From contig JAKSZP010014966.1 of the NCBI GenBank assembly GCA_022478985.1, positions 1 to 64,000 on the forward strand: 64,000 nt of DNA, given 5' to 3'. The position numbers were made by a program, and so were the translations under genes. This stretch comes from Massospora cicadina. Its lineage: Eukaryota > Entomophthoromycota > Entomophthoromycetes > Entomophthorales > Entomophthoraceae. Shown in pieces: positions 46,388 through 56,964 of this stretch. Every line of letters starts with the position of its first letter. The stretch's first letter is position 1. The notes below the pieces were generated by a model that did not search any database, was not told where the DNA came from, and worked only from the letters and a program-made list of their open reading frames with translations.

Positions 46388-47350
46388 TCAATTCTGGTTG
46401 TCCATTTTCTTCACATTGATTCTTTTTCTCATTGTTGTCTTGAATGCCCAAGATTGTAATTCAATCAGGATATCAGCCAGTTGGGATAGATAATATTCAG
46501 CACTCATTCCTGAAGATGGCTCTACTGATGAATACAATATTGGCGGTAATGTGGCTTTCCGCCTATATAACAGTTCAAATGACATTTTCTCAGTCGCCAA
46601 ATGGCAACTAATATTATAAGCGAATGTGACTGAACTCAGATATGCTCCCCAAGTGGAAGTTTTCCCTGCGACCATTTTTTGTAATGTTGATGCTAGAGTT
46701 GCGTTCACTATTCTACCATTCCATTTATTTCTGGATGATAGGGGACAGATACAACCCCAAAGATTCCCACTAGTTTGTTTAGCCTGGGAATCACATGTGA
46801 AGTAAATTTGGTTCCATTGTCATTGAGAATAACTTGAGGGCAACCGTGCCAATAGATCACTTGGTCAAGTATAAACTTCGCTATACTTATTGCATCTACT
46901 TTTCTGAGGGCTTTCTTTTCACCATCGGTTTAAGTGATCTATTGCTACAACTATATACTTCACTCCTCCTGTGTTGATACTTAAGGGTCCCATAAAATCT
47001 ATGAACACTGTGTGCCACATGAACCCAGGGTGTACTAGCCAGTATCCTAAAATGTTCTTGTGCCGTTTGTGCAGCTAACGTTCCGCACAACAGGCTAGGT
47101 AGTCTATGACGTCATAGTTGATCAATTCCCAGTAATACTGGTGAATATGATCACTGTTTTCCTTAGGCCACCATGGCTGATGACCTTGTGAGTGGCTTGA
47201 ATGATTTCTGCTCATTCTGATGGTTTAGGAAATAAAGCCCATTTTCCTTTGATTGTTTTGTAAGATTGATTGTTCTTAAATTTGGTATTTTCCATGGCTT
47301 TTCATAATGCATTCCGGTTTCTTGGTGTTCATCCCCAATATCTCCTTTGA
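46388..47350 (-). pseudogene. Integrase of gypsy D
   Basis: H2C2 remnants lie around 47060-47190. The core at 46750-47010 (decoded piecewise) has the HGCPQVILNDN-like block near 46820-46850. The C-terminal domain is open at 46708-46388 (106 aa): NATLASTLQKM, TFAYNISCH, FELLYRRKATLPPILY. The second catalytic Asp region reads NDN in place of SDN. Stops separate the parts. Confidence 0.8.
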
Positions 47351-47389
47351 TCATCCGTTGAAACAGTGCATCAACCTGATGATAGATCA

Positions 47390-48940
47390 CATTAACAACT
47401 GGCAATTGAGACAATCCGTCAGCATTCTGATATACCACTCCAGCCCTGTGGATAATTTCAAAATTGTAGGCTTGCAACTTTAAAGCCAATTGGGCCAACT
47501 AGACATCTGGTTCCTTCAGGTTATGAAGCCAGCGCAGGAAAAGTGGTTGGTTATGACTTTAAAGTGCGTTCCATGTATGTAGATTCGAAATTGTTTACAG
47601 GCATGGATGACTGCCAGACACTCTCACTCCATCACAGTATAGTTTCTTTCCGCTGGTGACAGTGTTCTGCTCACATAGGCTACTGGATGTTCGTCCCCGT
47701 TGTCATCTAATTAACTTAGAATGGCTCCAATCACCATTAACGAGGCATCCACTTGGATCATATGTCCCAACAAAAATTCAGGTATTTAACACTGTTCTGC
47801 TCATGAGATATTTTTGGAGCTTACCAAATGACTTCTGGGCTTCTTTGTTCCACACAAATCCCTTTTTCAGATCCTTGAGTAGTTGAAATAAAGGGTTGGC
47901 GATTTTAGCAAAGTATTTGATGAATTAGTGATAGTACCTGACCATTCCCAAAAAGTCTTGAATATCCCAAACACTTTTCGGGATCAACATCCACTAAATA
48001 GCTTCTATTTTCATAGGTTGCGGTTGTAATCCATTAGAGTTTATAACAAACCCTAAGTATTCGAGTTCTTTTTTTGAAAAGGTGGCATTTTCTCGGCTTA
48101 ATTTTTTATTTGCCATTGCCAACTGCTTGAAAACTTCATCTAGATGCTCCAAATGATCTGTGAAGGTCCTACTAAAGACATTTATATTGTCTAAGTATAC
48201 TCGCATGCAGGATAGCTTCAGGTCACTAAATATTGAATCCATAGCACGCTGAAAGGTTGCCAGTGCATTGCATAATCCTTGAGGCATCCTGGTCAGCTAT
48301 TATAGTCCTTGTGCGGTAATTATTGCACATTTTTCCTGATCTTCTTTTGGCAAATTGATTTTCCAATAGCCCAAAATCAGGTCCATAGCTGAAAAGTATT
48401 TTGCCTCCCCCAGGTAATCAAGTACATTATCAATTTGGGTCAGCAGATAGGAGTCTTTTTTAGTGATCTTGTTTAATCAGCAATAGTCAATCACTACTCA
48501 ATTTGATCCATCCTTCTTTTTTACCAATAAGATCAGACTCACCCATGGGTTCGATGATGGAACAAGTAACCCATGTTCCACTAACTTCCTTATTTCATCG
48601 CTGACCTCTGCTTCCACTTCTCTTGACCTACGAACAGGTCTCATTCTTATCAGCAGATATTCCCTAGTATCAATTTTGTGGAGTACGTTTTTTGCACATC
48701 CTAAGTCATGATCATTCTGAGAGAGTATCTTCCAATATTTTCAAATAATTGGAGCATATCCTCCTGCTGATTCTCAGTCAGATCGGCTAGCTGCTCATGA
48801 TACACTAATATGTTGACACTTTTGGTAATTTCTGCTGGCAATTCCATTTCAGAAAACAATCCAAATTCATGAAAAGCGTATAGTTCTGCCATCAGAAGCA
48901 AGTGCAGAAATGCAACAGTCTGATTTTTTTCAATTTTCAT
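47390..48940 (-). pseudogene. Reverse transcriptase and RNase H of gypsy D
   Basis: A pre-RT linker is open at 48940-48701. RT fingers and palm at 48600-48300 contain many stops but show FSAMDLILGYWKINLP and CAIITAQGL. 48287-47994 is open (97 aa): MPQGLCNALATFQRAMD, then VYLDNINVF in which the second Asp of YLDD is Asn, then LEYLGFVINSNGLQPQ. RNase H covers about 47900-47400 and ends with ALKLQAYNFEIIHRAG in the open frame 47498-47163. Stops are dense in the fingers region. Confidence 0.82.
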
Positions 48941-49199
48941 CAGCTTCTCTCCCAGATTGGCTACTAGTACTTGTATCTCTTAGTGACCTGGCATTAAGAT
49001 CCCTGGCGCAACCCACAGCTCGATCAATGATTTTTCCTAAGGATTGATGATTTCTCCATATAGATGTATTGAAAGTTTTATCATTAACCTGGTGTTAACT
49101 ATGATTTAAGCCCGAGGCAGAATAGTGATCATTGCGTTTGTATTTAAAGGTATTTCCCAATTCATCATAATTTTGATCAGCATTGGTTTCCGTTTCTGT

Positions 49200-49700
49200 C
49201 CAACTAGTTTATAGCGAATGGGTATAATACCATCACTATAAATTAAATTGACAAAATTATTTTTGTCAGCGGAATTTCTCCTTTCATCTGGTAAACCAAA
49301 GGCAACGTCTGCCCCAATATCGTCATATTGTTTTCTTTGAAATCACATTTCACACCATACTTCCTCAAGAACTCTGTCCTGATAAGTACATAATAGTTTG
49401 GATTGACCAGCACTATAGTGGGAGTTGACTCCATCAGTGATCCAAACTAAAGTGGTAGCGCACTGTAGGCTCCACATGAGATGGTAACGTCTGGTCCAGC
49501 CATTCCATACTCTTTTGATGCTCCAAATCTGGTGAGATTTTCATATGTTTCACTAATTTGGTGGAAACATTATTGATTGGCGCTCCACTATCAATTATGG
49601 CTCAGACTATTATCCTATTGACTAGAATATCAACATAGGTACACTCCGAGTACTGTAATAAAGTATTTACTGAATTGATAGCAGCCTTATTCACTGAATC
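49200..49700 (-). pseudogene. Aspartic protease of gypsy D
   Basis: Active site AIIDSGAPINN at about 49570-49600 (DSGA variant, as in G at 61480). An open piece at 49434-49243 holds the flap-proximal part (NPNYYVLIRTEFLRKYGVK) and the linker to RT. A stop precedes the active site. Confidence 0.7.
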
Positions 49701-50100
49701 AAGCATGTGGATTATTTGAGCAGATAAATCGAGGAATGACTCCTTGATTACACTGATATGTAAAGAAACGTTTTCCCCTCCAACTTCATTTTGATTAAGT
49801 TTTCAGGGCTCTTGGCAAATCTAACTTTTTCTGCTAGCTGTCATACGTAGGGTCAAGTGACCTCACTAATAATTTGGGATCAATCCCCTTTGCTTTGGCT
49901 CGAGTTATAGCGTTAATATCCGAGTTAACTGCCTGATGGAGTGGATCCGGTGAGTCTTCATCCATGAATAGGTCATAAATATCGATTTCCTCTTTCATTA
50001 TGTCAGATGGTACAGGTTTGTCAGCAGTACTAGAACGTCCCTGATCTAGACTGCTGGTCCTTTTCCCTAATCTGAACCAGTTTCTTGGGTTTGATTGAGA

Positions 50101-50980
50101 TTAATCTGATCCTTCAGATTTCTTTTCCTGACACTGAGCAATTACATGGCCCAACTTCCCGCATTGGAAACAGCAGTTTTTTGATTTGTCCACTAATTTT
50201 TGAACTTTGGGTTTTCTTCCTGACATAACTCGACTCTCAGATTCTTTAGATGCTTCAGTAAATTTTACAAAAATTTGAGCCTTCATTTGAATTACTTTAA
50301 AAGTGCTATTGGGAGCATCAAATGTGACTCCAAGAATCTTCAGATGTTCCACCATCTGAGAGGTCATTGTTTGAGTCACTATCGCTGCCACCATAATCTG
50401 ATGCAATTCTCAGTAGGGCTGAAGTGCCGACTGCATGGCTATGCATGCATCAAAGTTGCTTAACACATTCGCTCCTGCCAAGATCTGAGCTTCTTGGTAA
50501 AATGGTCGGTGAAACTAGCCAGATTCTCATCTTTGAGGAATTGGATACCCATGAACTCTTGTTTACAATTCTTCATCTAAGCAGGGCTTCCAAACTCCAA
50601 CATAATGGCTGCTTTAGCTTCCATGTATGACCAATTATCTCCATTGAGGTGGGGTAGCACCAGATTTTGGCAGTCTGTGCTAAGGCAGTTCATTACAGTC
50701 ACTGCTTTGACAGTCCGCATAGCAATATGATCATCTAAAATAAGTGGAAAAGTGCCAGGGCATTATCCCAGTGAAAGGTGGGCAATTTTGGTGCATTTCA
50801 AAATTCCTCAGTTGCTCCTCTAATAGAAGATCCTGACCCAGTTACTCGAGAAGCTATAGGAGTGACTTTTAGAGTCATTGCTGACACACCAGCGAATGGT
50901 TTAGGCATGTTTTAGGGCAGAGAGATCTTCTCAATTGGCGTTTCACATGCCTTTGCTTCAGCATCATTCGCCTCAAATTG
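50101..50980 (-). pseudogene. gag of gypsy D, C-terminal half with zinc knuckle
   Basis: Begins right after the ORF1-only insertion (CEQFEANDAEAKACETPIEK) and contains KLPTFHWDNALA. It ends with an open piece 50406-50101 (101 aa) that has a complete CCHC knuckle CFQCGKLGHVIAQC (about 50131-50172). It would bind element RNA. In-frame stops occur upstream. The same knuckle is CYRCEKLGHVVAQC in G, so D and G are relatives. Confidence 0.78.
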
Positions 50981-51004
50981 TTCACAATCACGTATTTTGA
51001 TTTT
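50981..51004. repeat. Target site duplication (diverged), left of ORF1-only element
   Basis: TTCACAATCACGTATTTTGA plus TTTT, matching TTCACAATTACGTTTTTGTTTT at 52891-52912 with a few substitutions and an indel. On the minus strand both copies code the same gag residues, Lys-x-Lys-Arg-(N/D)-Cys-Glu. Confidence 0.72.
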
Positions 51005-51077
51005 CAATTTATTCGAGGTATGCCGACCAGGGGACAGACAGTACTGATCACAACACTCAAAACGACAAAACAAACTA

Positions 51078-52890
51078 CTAACCAGGTGGGAAGCAGAAAC
51101 TGCTTAACCCACCATGGCAGAGGGTGAGGAGGGGTTGGTTTTCAGAAAGACCCACCTCGATCGAGGGGTGTTGGTTACAGTACCAGATCAGAGCAGAGAG
51201 CCAGGGCGTTGGGGCATCTGCATAGTGGGGGCTGAGGTCAGCGTAGTAGGAGTTTTCCACTTCTGCATCAAGATAATGATGGGAAAGTGTTTCAACAAAA
51301 GCTGCGAGGAGAACTTCAGCTTCTTTGCGGGCTTCAGGAAGTTGGGTGAAAAGGGAGATACTGTGGTGGGTGATTTTGGCTGAGGGGTTGAATGAAGCAA
51401 GCGTTGCGACATTCATAACAGCGATTTCAGCATCATCAAAATAGTTTTGAGATGTCACTGCAGGGAGATTCAGGGAAGTTGGGGGGGAAGAAGATGGTGG
51501 GCAGGCCATGCTGGAGCTGAGCCACTGACTGGGCCACCGCAGTGCGTAGTTTTGGGCAATGAGGAGAGGCCACCGCAGCTAAGGCGAGCTGGTGGTCACT
51601 TTGGAAGGGGGCTGTATTGGGTAGAGGAGCAAAATGGCGAGGGGTAGGGGTTTCATCAAAGTCAGGAAGGAAAAATTCTGCCCAACCATGATTGTCATGG
51701 CAGAGAGGTTGACCTGTATGCTTACTAATGAGGAAATTACCTGATTCGTCAGTTTCAGCCAATAGATCCCATTGATTTTGGTTCACTGGAATAGTGGCGT
51801 TTAAATTTGAGTGGGTAGGATTGGGCGAATGGGCAGCTGCTTGGGGTGCGAATGTTGGTCCAAGCATTTCTCTGATTGGCTGGCGTAGATTTAGGTGGGA
51901 GAGTGAGGATGGAGGTTTTGGGGGGGGGCTGATTTTCCATGTGGGCCCACTGAACGAGATTGGAGGGTGGGAGGGGGCAGCAAAGCGCCCCATACTGAAC
52001 CTCCATAGGGGGGCTCAGAAGCTGCAGCAGCGGATTTGGCCTTAGGGCACGCTCTTTTTGCATGGTCGAGGCCAAAGCAGAGGGAACAAATCTGCCTACC
52101 ATTATTGACCCGAGCCCAAAAGAAATAATCAGGCGCTGCATCCACACTAGCGCGGGGTAAGATTTGTTGGGCTATGGTAGGGTGGTGTGGTATGATGGTG
52201 GCTGTTGCACGAGATGCAGCAAGGCGTTCCGCACCAGATGGAATGGCAAAGATGAGGTTGGGCTGAGTGTCATAAGCCATAAGCCCTGCGACCAACTGGT
52301 CATACAAAACCTGGGGTGGAAGGTGGGATGGGAGATTTGCAAAGGATACCACTAGCGTGGTGTCTGAAGGGAGGCAAGTACGGGTTGTGGGAATGGGGGT
52401 TTTTTTAAATTAGAGGAGTTTGTGCTGCCGCTTCAGCATCCTCCTCAGATTGGAACCCAACGTCAAAGTAGCCCTTAAAAGGGCGGAAGTCTATAAAGCC
52501 AGCTGGCGCAAAGGCTGTAGTGGCTAGGTCAATAATTTCCTTATGAGCATATGGGAACAAACGCTTATAGTCCACTCTGAGGCAATAGCGAATAGCAGAA
52601 CGAGGGAGGGCGAGAGGATGGGGGAGAGAAGGGTGGACGCGCGCCAGGTGGAGCGCTAAGTCCCGTGGGGGGACAAAACGGTTGGAAGCAGTGAGAGGGC
52701 TGTTTGAGCCCGTCTGAACGCGCTTGCCCACAGGGCGGAAAACGCTAGGTGGGGGTGCACTGCTGCCCCACACTGGGGTGGCAGGCGGCAGAGCCAAGGA
52801 ATCAAAGAATAGGTTTGGGCAGATGGCTTTTGGATAAACAAACTTAAATTTAAAATCGCTCAAAAGTGACTTTGAGCGGTCAAAGAGAGT
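51078..52890 (-). pseudogene. LINE ORF1 protein (RRM-like part, CCHC knuckle), frameshifted
   Basis: About 600 codons in alternating frames: 52890-52405 (Pro-rich, then YCLRVDYKRLFPYAHKEII and GYFDVGFQSEEDAEAA), 52352-51891 (VVSFANLPSHLPPQVLY, the counterpart of VTFSNLPTTVDPEFL in LINE copy 1; knuckle ICSLCFGLDHAKRACPK, CX2CX4HX4C, near 52095-52050), 51993-51436 (Pro/Asn-rich, NQWDLLAETDESG) and 51509-51078 (C-terminal). Same domain order as the ORF1 of LINE copy 1 but far diverged. No in-frame ATG exists at its 5' edge; the Met at 52989 belongs to D's gag. It would be an RNA-binding protein. Confidence 0.72.
52869..52890 (-). other. Hairpin at the 5' end of the ORF1-only element
   Basis: The first bases of the insertion (minus strand) contain CGCTCAAA, a spacer of a few bases and TTTGAGCG, a perfect 8-bp inverted repeat. 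It may be chance or an RNA structure at the element's 5' end. Confidence 0.4.
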
Positions 52891-52912
52891 TTCACAATTA
52901 CGTTTTTGTTTT
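52891..52912. repeat. Target site duplication (diverged), right of ORF1-only element
   Basis: Partner of 50981-51004. Confidence 0.7.
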
Positions 52913-53222
52913 TCCAATTCCTCCATACGCTTGGTCATTTTCGCCATCTCCTCATGAACTGCTGGTTGCATTCTCAATCTGCTTCCCAACTGGTTTTCTG
53001 AAATAAAATTTTTTTGACAAGTTCACCCTCTTTCCGCTTCAAAGAGGCAACTTTCCCGCACAGGTCGTTATTAACTATTCCTAATTGTTTGAGCATCTAC
53101 TCCTCCTTGATCATATGCTCTTTTAATGTACTAACATCAGCTTGAGATGCCGAGCTGAGCACATTTTCATTGATGGCCTGAAGTTCTGCCCAGAGCTTCC
53201 AAAGCTCTTCCTTATAAGACAT
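52913..53222 (-). pseudogene. gag of gypsy D, N-terminal coiled-coil part
   Basis: ATG at 53222 (MSYKEELWKLWAELQAINEN) starts a Lys/Glu-rich, coiled-coil-like segment, interrupted by a stop after about 39 codons, running through EEMAKMTKRMEELEKQKRNC into the duplication. The same type of start is seen in G (33098) and E (56613). The gene continues at 50980 after the insertion. Confidence 0.72.
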
Positions 53223-53256
53223 CATTAGTTAAATTGGCTTTTGATAACTCAACTAC

Positions 53257-53274
53257 CCCTGTAGTGAGCACCAA
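53257..53274 (-). other. Primer binding site of gypsy D
   Basis: Minus strand TTGGTGCTCACTACAGGG right after the LTR end TTTAACA. It could pair with a tRNA ending CCCTGTAGTGAGCACCA. The tRNA is not identified. Confidence 0.7.
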
Positions 53275-54172
53275 TGTTAAAATCTTAGGCTTTGATGGCT
53301 CGCTTCTGGTCCTAGATTTCTACTGCACAGATTCGTGGATTCTGGCGTTGATTGTTTTAATGAAATTGATAGAGTGGGGCAATAATAATATGAAGACTAT
53401 TATTGTTGATTGCCCAAAAGCCACGTTGAGAGTATTGTCTAACGCTAAACAGGTGCTTCTTCATCTTGAAGATGTTCTGGTTCTGGTAGGGAACACTTTC
53501 CACTTTTCTTCACACAGAGTCAAGAGGAGACTTGATAGTAACAGTCTAAGGATATATGATCCTTGCACTCTTCTCTTAAGAGTAATGTTAAAACAATCGA
53601 TGTTAAAACAACTAAGTTACTATTAATTTTAGTCTGCCTTTATTAGGGAATTTGGGGTTTATATAGTTATGATTGGCACACAACTTTTCAGCTTTCCGCT
53701 GAGAATTATTTGTGCTCCTATACTGGTTTGACCCTCAGTGTTAGGCACCAAATCTCGTCAGGTACCATTGCCTTGGGTTTCTTAGGCAGCATAATCCTCA
53801 GGTGTTCGGAGGACCAAACAATTGGTATTAGGTACTTGAAATCAATTGTTTCAGCTGATGATGACTCTATTTTTCCTCTGGCGTTTGAACAGTTTTGTAG
53901 TTTCTGACGACTCTAATCCATTCCACTCTGAACAATTCCCTATAATTTAACTATCAGGTGTTGTTCCAATACTGAATTATTGCTTGATTTCATCAGGTAT
54001 GATGCTCAACAAAATTATCATCTGTTGGTGGCCTCTAATATCATCGGGGATGATGCCCAATAATATTATCAACAATTGGCCACTATTGCCAATCCTACAC
54101 AATTATAACTTAATTGACAAATCTTATACTCAGTCAAAAGGTTGGATTATGTGTTCATCTTCAATTCTGACA
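53275..54172 (-). repeat. 5' LTR of gypsy D
   Basis: Partner of 44657-45553, same edges. The identity drop at about 53847 mirrors that at 45228. Confidence 0.9.
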
Positions 54173-54930
54173 ACTGAATACAGAATTGGTGGTAACGTGG
54201 CCTTCCTTATATACAACAATTCAAATGGCGTTTTTCCTGTCACCGTATGGTGACTAATGTTGTATGCAATTATCACCAAACTGAGGTAGGTTCCCCATGT
54301 GGCAGTTTTCCAGCGACCAGCTTCTTCAGCGTCATGGCCAGCATCCCATTTACTCGTTCTACAAGTTTATTAATTTCCAGCCATTAGGGTGCTGACATGA
54401 CTCCTTGGATTCCATTATTTTGTTTCTTTTAGTATCAAATAGGATGTGAAATTCATTCTGTTGTTGCTCAACAAGACTTGTGGGCATCCATGGCGATAAA
54501 CAATTTGATCCAGGATAAACTGTGCAGTACTTGTTGCATCCACTTTTGCCAGGGCCTTCATCTTGACCCATCTGGCCATATAATTGCTCACAACTATAAC
54601 ATATTTGACTCCCCCCATGCTCATAGTCAGTGGTCCCATCATATAGATGGACACTGTATGCCAGGTAAATACATGGCGGACCATTCATTATCTGGTTGTG
54701 TCATTGTGTGGTTTATGCAACTGGCACTCCACGCAGTAAGCCAGATAATTGGCCACATCATAGTAGATAGATTTTAGTAATAATACTGGCAAGTGTGGTT
54801 GGTTGTCTTTCTCAGGCCTCCATGCCTGACAACCTTATGTGCAGCTTGAACTATTGCCGCTTGTTATGACAGTTTCAGAAACAACAGTCAGTATACCTTG
54901 ATCACCTTGAATACTTGTCCACCCTGGCCT
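54173..54930 (-). pseudogene. Integrase of gypsy E, main part
   Basis: Open at 54684-54415 (89 aa): YMMGPLTMSMGGVKYVIVV leads to HGCPQVLLSNNRMNF, where the SDNG block is SNNR, so the catalytic Asp is lost. The part nearest D reads TPFELLYIRKATLPPILYS and stops at D's LTR; the rest of the gene is at 44290-44656. H2C2 remnants lie around 54730-54930. Confidence 0.78.
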
Positions 54931-54979
54931 TGGTGTTTTCCATTGCTTCTTTAAGCGCCCCTTGGATTTCTTGAGGATC

Positions 54980-56210
54980 ATTCCCAATTCCCCATGACCA
55001 TTCTCTAAAACAGCTCATCAGCCTGTTGGTATAACACCTGGACCATTGGTAAACTTTCTAAGTCATCTGCATTTTGATGCAAAGCTCCTGCTTGGTGGAT
55101 TGTCTCAAAGTTGTAAGCTTAAAGTTTCAGTGCCCATCATGACAGATGTCCTTATGGTTCTTCCAGGTTATGCAGACAATGCAGGGAGGAGTGGTCTGGC
55201 ACCACTTTAAATTGCATACCATGAACATACACTGAAACTGCTTACAGGCGTAAATCACCACAAGGCAATCTCGATCAGTTATGATATAATTCAGTTCTGC
55301 TGCTTAAAACTTCTGGCTCATGCATGCTATTTGATGCTCATCCCTGTGTTTATCTACTTGACTCAGGATGGCGCCAATTATTGTTAACAAAGCATCAGTC
55401 TGTATTATAAACTACCAATTGAAAGTCAGATATTTCAAAATTGGAGAATTTAAAAGATACCGATTTAACTCATCAAAAGAATCCTGGGCCTCTTCATCCC
55501 ATACAAATTCTTTCTTTGGATCTTCATCAAATGGAAAGGGGGCTTGGTGATTCTCGCAAAATCCTGTATGAATCTTTGGAAATATCTGACCATTCCAAGG
55601 AACACTTGGATATCTTGGACACTTCTTGGGATGTACATCCGCTCTATGGCTTCAATCATCTTGGTTTGCAGCTGCAGTCCACTGGAGTTGATGACGAGCC
55701 AGATATTCAAACATTTTTTTGAAGAAGTGGCACTTCCTCAGATTAATCTTCAGATTAGCCACGGACAGTTTCTTGAAGACTACTTCCAAGTGGTGCAAAT
55801 GGTCAGTAAAGGTCCTAATGAATATATTTATGTTGCTCAAGTACACCAGGACGCATGATAACTAGAAGTCATTCAATATGCCGTCCATGGCTCTTTGGAA
55901 CGTTGAAGGCATATTGCAAATACCTTGGGTAATACTAGTCAGTTGGTATAGCCCATGAGCAGTGACGATTGCACACTTCTACTGGTCTTCCACTGACAAA
56001 TCGATTTGCCAATATCCTGAGAATAGATCCACTGTGAAGAAATACTTTGCTTCTCCAAATCAATCTAGAGCATCATCAATTCGTGATGGTGGATATCAAT
56101 CCTCTTTCGTTATCTTGTTCATCCTCCAATAGTCAATAACCACCCAATTAGAGCTATCCTTTTTTTCACTATCAGGATAGGGCTCGCCCAGGGGCTTGAT
56201 GACAGAACTA
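54980..56210 (-). pseudogene. Reverse transcriptase and RNase H of gypsy E
   Basis: RT from about 56200 (SSPWASPILIVKK; then VVIDYWRMNKITKE, FFTVDLFSGYWQIDL) to the catalytic box near 55845, which reads VYLSNINIF (YLDD changed to YLSN). Then, in another frame, 55710-55465 (DIQVFLGMVRYFQRFIQDFARI). RNase H is fragmentary below 55440. The fingers start immediately at the gag-RT deletion junction. Confidence 0.8.
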
Positions 56211-56613
56211 GGTGTTGAATTTCCAACTGGAGTTCTTGGGGTCTTTTTTGGCGTCGGTCGCCACAAAAGGCTTTCATTTACATCTCAGATTCTTCAGTTC
56301 ATGGACTTGTTTCACTAGTTGTTCCATGTCTGATCTGAGTGAGCGCAAACAAATGAAATCCACTTTGCGTTCATTTTTAGTAATAAAACTTTGTTGATAA
56401 ATTCTGCTTCTTTCTTTTCTCAATGTCATTACTTTTCAGAGTAACTCATTGCTGAGATTGAGAACTTCTTTTACTCCTTCTTCAATTTTAGTGACACTTT
56501 CCTTTAGGGCAGCGCATTCTTTATGAATGGCTGAAATAAATCGTTCTTGTTGATGATTGTCAATTCCATCCATAACTTTTTTTAATTCTTCTTTAAATGA
56601 CACTAGCAATTAC
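56211..56613 (-). pseudogene. gag N-terminal part of gypsy E, joined to RT by deletion
   Basis: On the minus strand a frame of about 135 codons with two stops starts near 56613 (SFKEELKKVMDGIDNHQQER), is rich in Lys/Glu with heptad-like spacing (SVTKIEEGVKEVLNLSNELL), and runs to about 56215, where RT sequence begins. Capsid, knuckle and protease are missing, so about 2-2.5 kb has been lost compared with D. The start is GTG/CTG-like here; the ATG seen in D and G has been lost. Confidence 0.68.
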
Positions 56614-56947
56614 CCATGCTTCACTATGATGTTTATAAAATTTCATATATTCAATTTGTTAATTTAGATCTTATACTATAAATAAACAATAACCACTCAG
56701 CTAAATCTAATTGTTCTATCAAATCAACCAAAACCACTAACCACTCAGCTAAACCTACCTGAACTCATTAAATCAACCAATAACTAATCACCCCTCAAAA
56801 CTTAACTGTTTCATTCAATTTGACCAAAAGCTATCATCCACTTGGCCAAACAAAATAAAACAATTGGATCAATCAAAAAACAAACTGCTACCTGAAACAT
56901 CTCTCTATATAAAATCATTTTGTATGTGACATAACTTCCAAACTACC

Positions 56948-56964
56948 AAATCAACTTATATTTA
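56948..56964. repeat. Target site duplication, left of SINE
   Basis: AAATCAACTTATATTTA, repeated exactly at 57262-57278. Confidence 0.92.

Larger units (their letters stand above)
51005..52890 (-). mobile_element. ORF1-only non-LTR element (HAL1-like) inserted in gypsy D gag
   Basis: 1.89 kb insertion flanked by a diverged duplication of about 20 bp. All of it is LINE ORF1-type sequence followed by a short 3' tail. There is no endonuclease or RT. The 3' tail (CTGTCCCCTGGTCGGCATAC, then CTC and an AT-rich end) matches the 3' end of the SINE at 56965. It is GC-richer than D. It belongs to a LINE family different from copies 1 and 2. Such half-LINE elements are known as HAL1 in mammals; the comparison is by structure, not by homology. 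Confidence 0.72.
44657..54172 (-). mobile_element. Ty3/gypsy retrotransposon D, nested in E's integrase
   Basis: 9.5 kb minus-strand element with direct LTRs of 897 and 898 bp, a PPT (minus AAGAAGGAGGATG) before the 3' LTR, a PBS beside the 5' LTR, gag, protease DSGA, RT, RNase H and integrase. It carries a 1.9 kb ORF1-only insertion in gag. It splits E's integrase between LPPILYS and the SAEQ block. Terminal duplication is not clear. Confidence 0.9.

Noticed and set aside
51082..52994. Inverted 16-bp match (ccaggtgggaagcaga against its reverse at 52979) as terminal inverted repeats of a DNA transposon
   Set aside because: The right copy lies outside the target duplication, inside D's gag, and no transposase is present. 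The direct duplication at 50981/52891 explains the insertion better.
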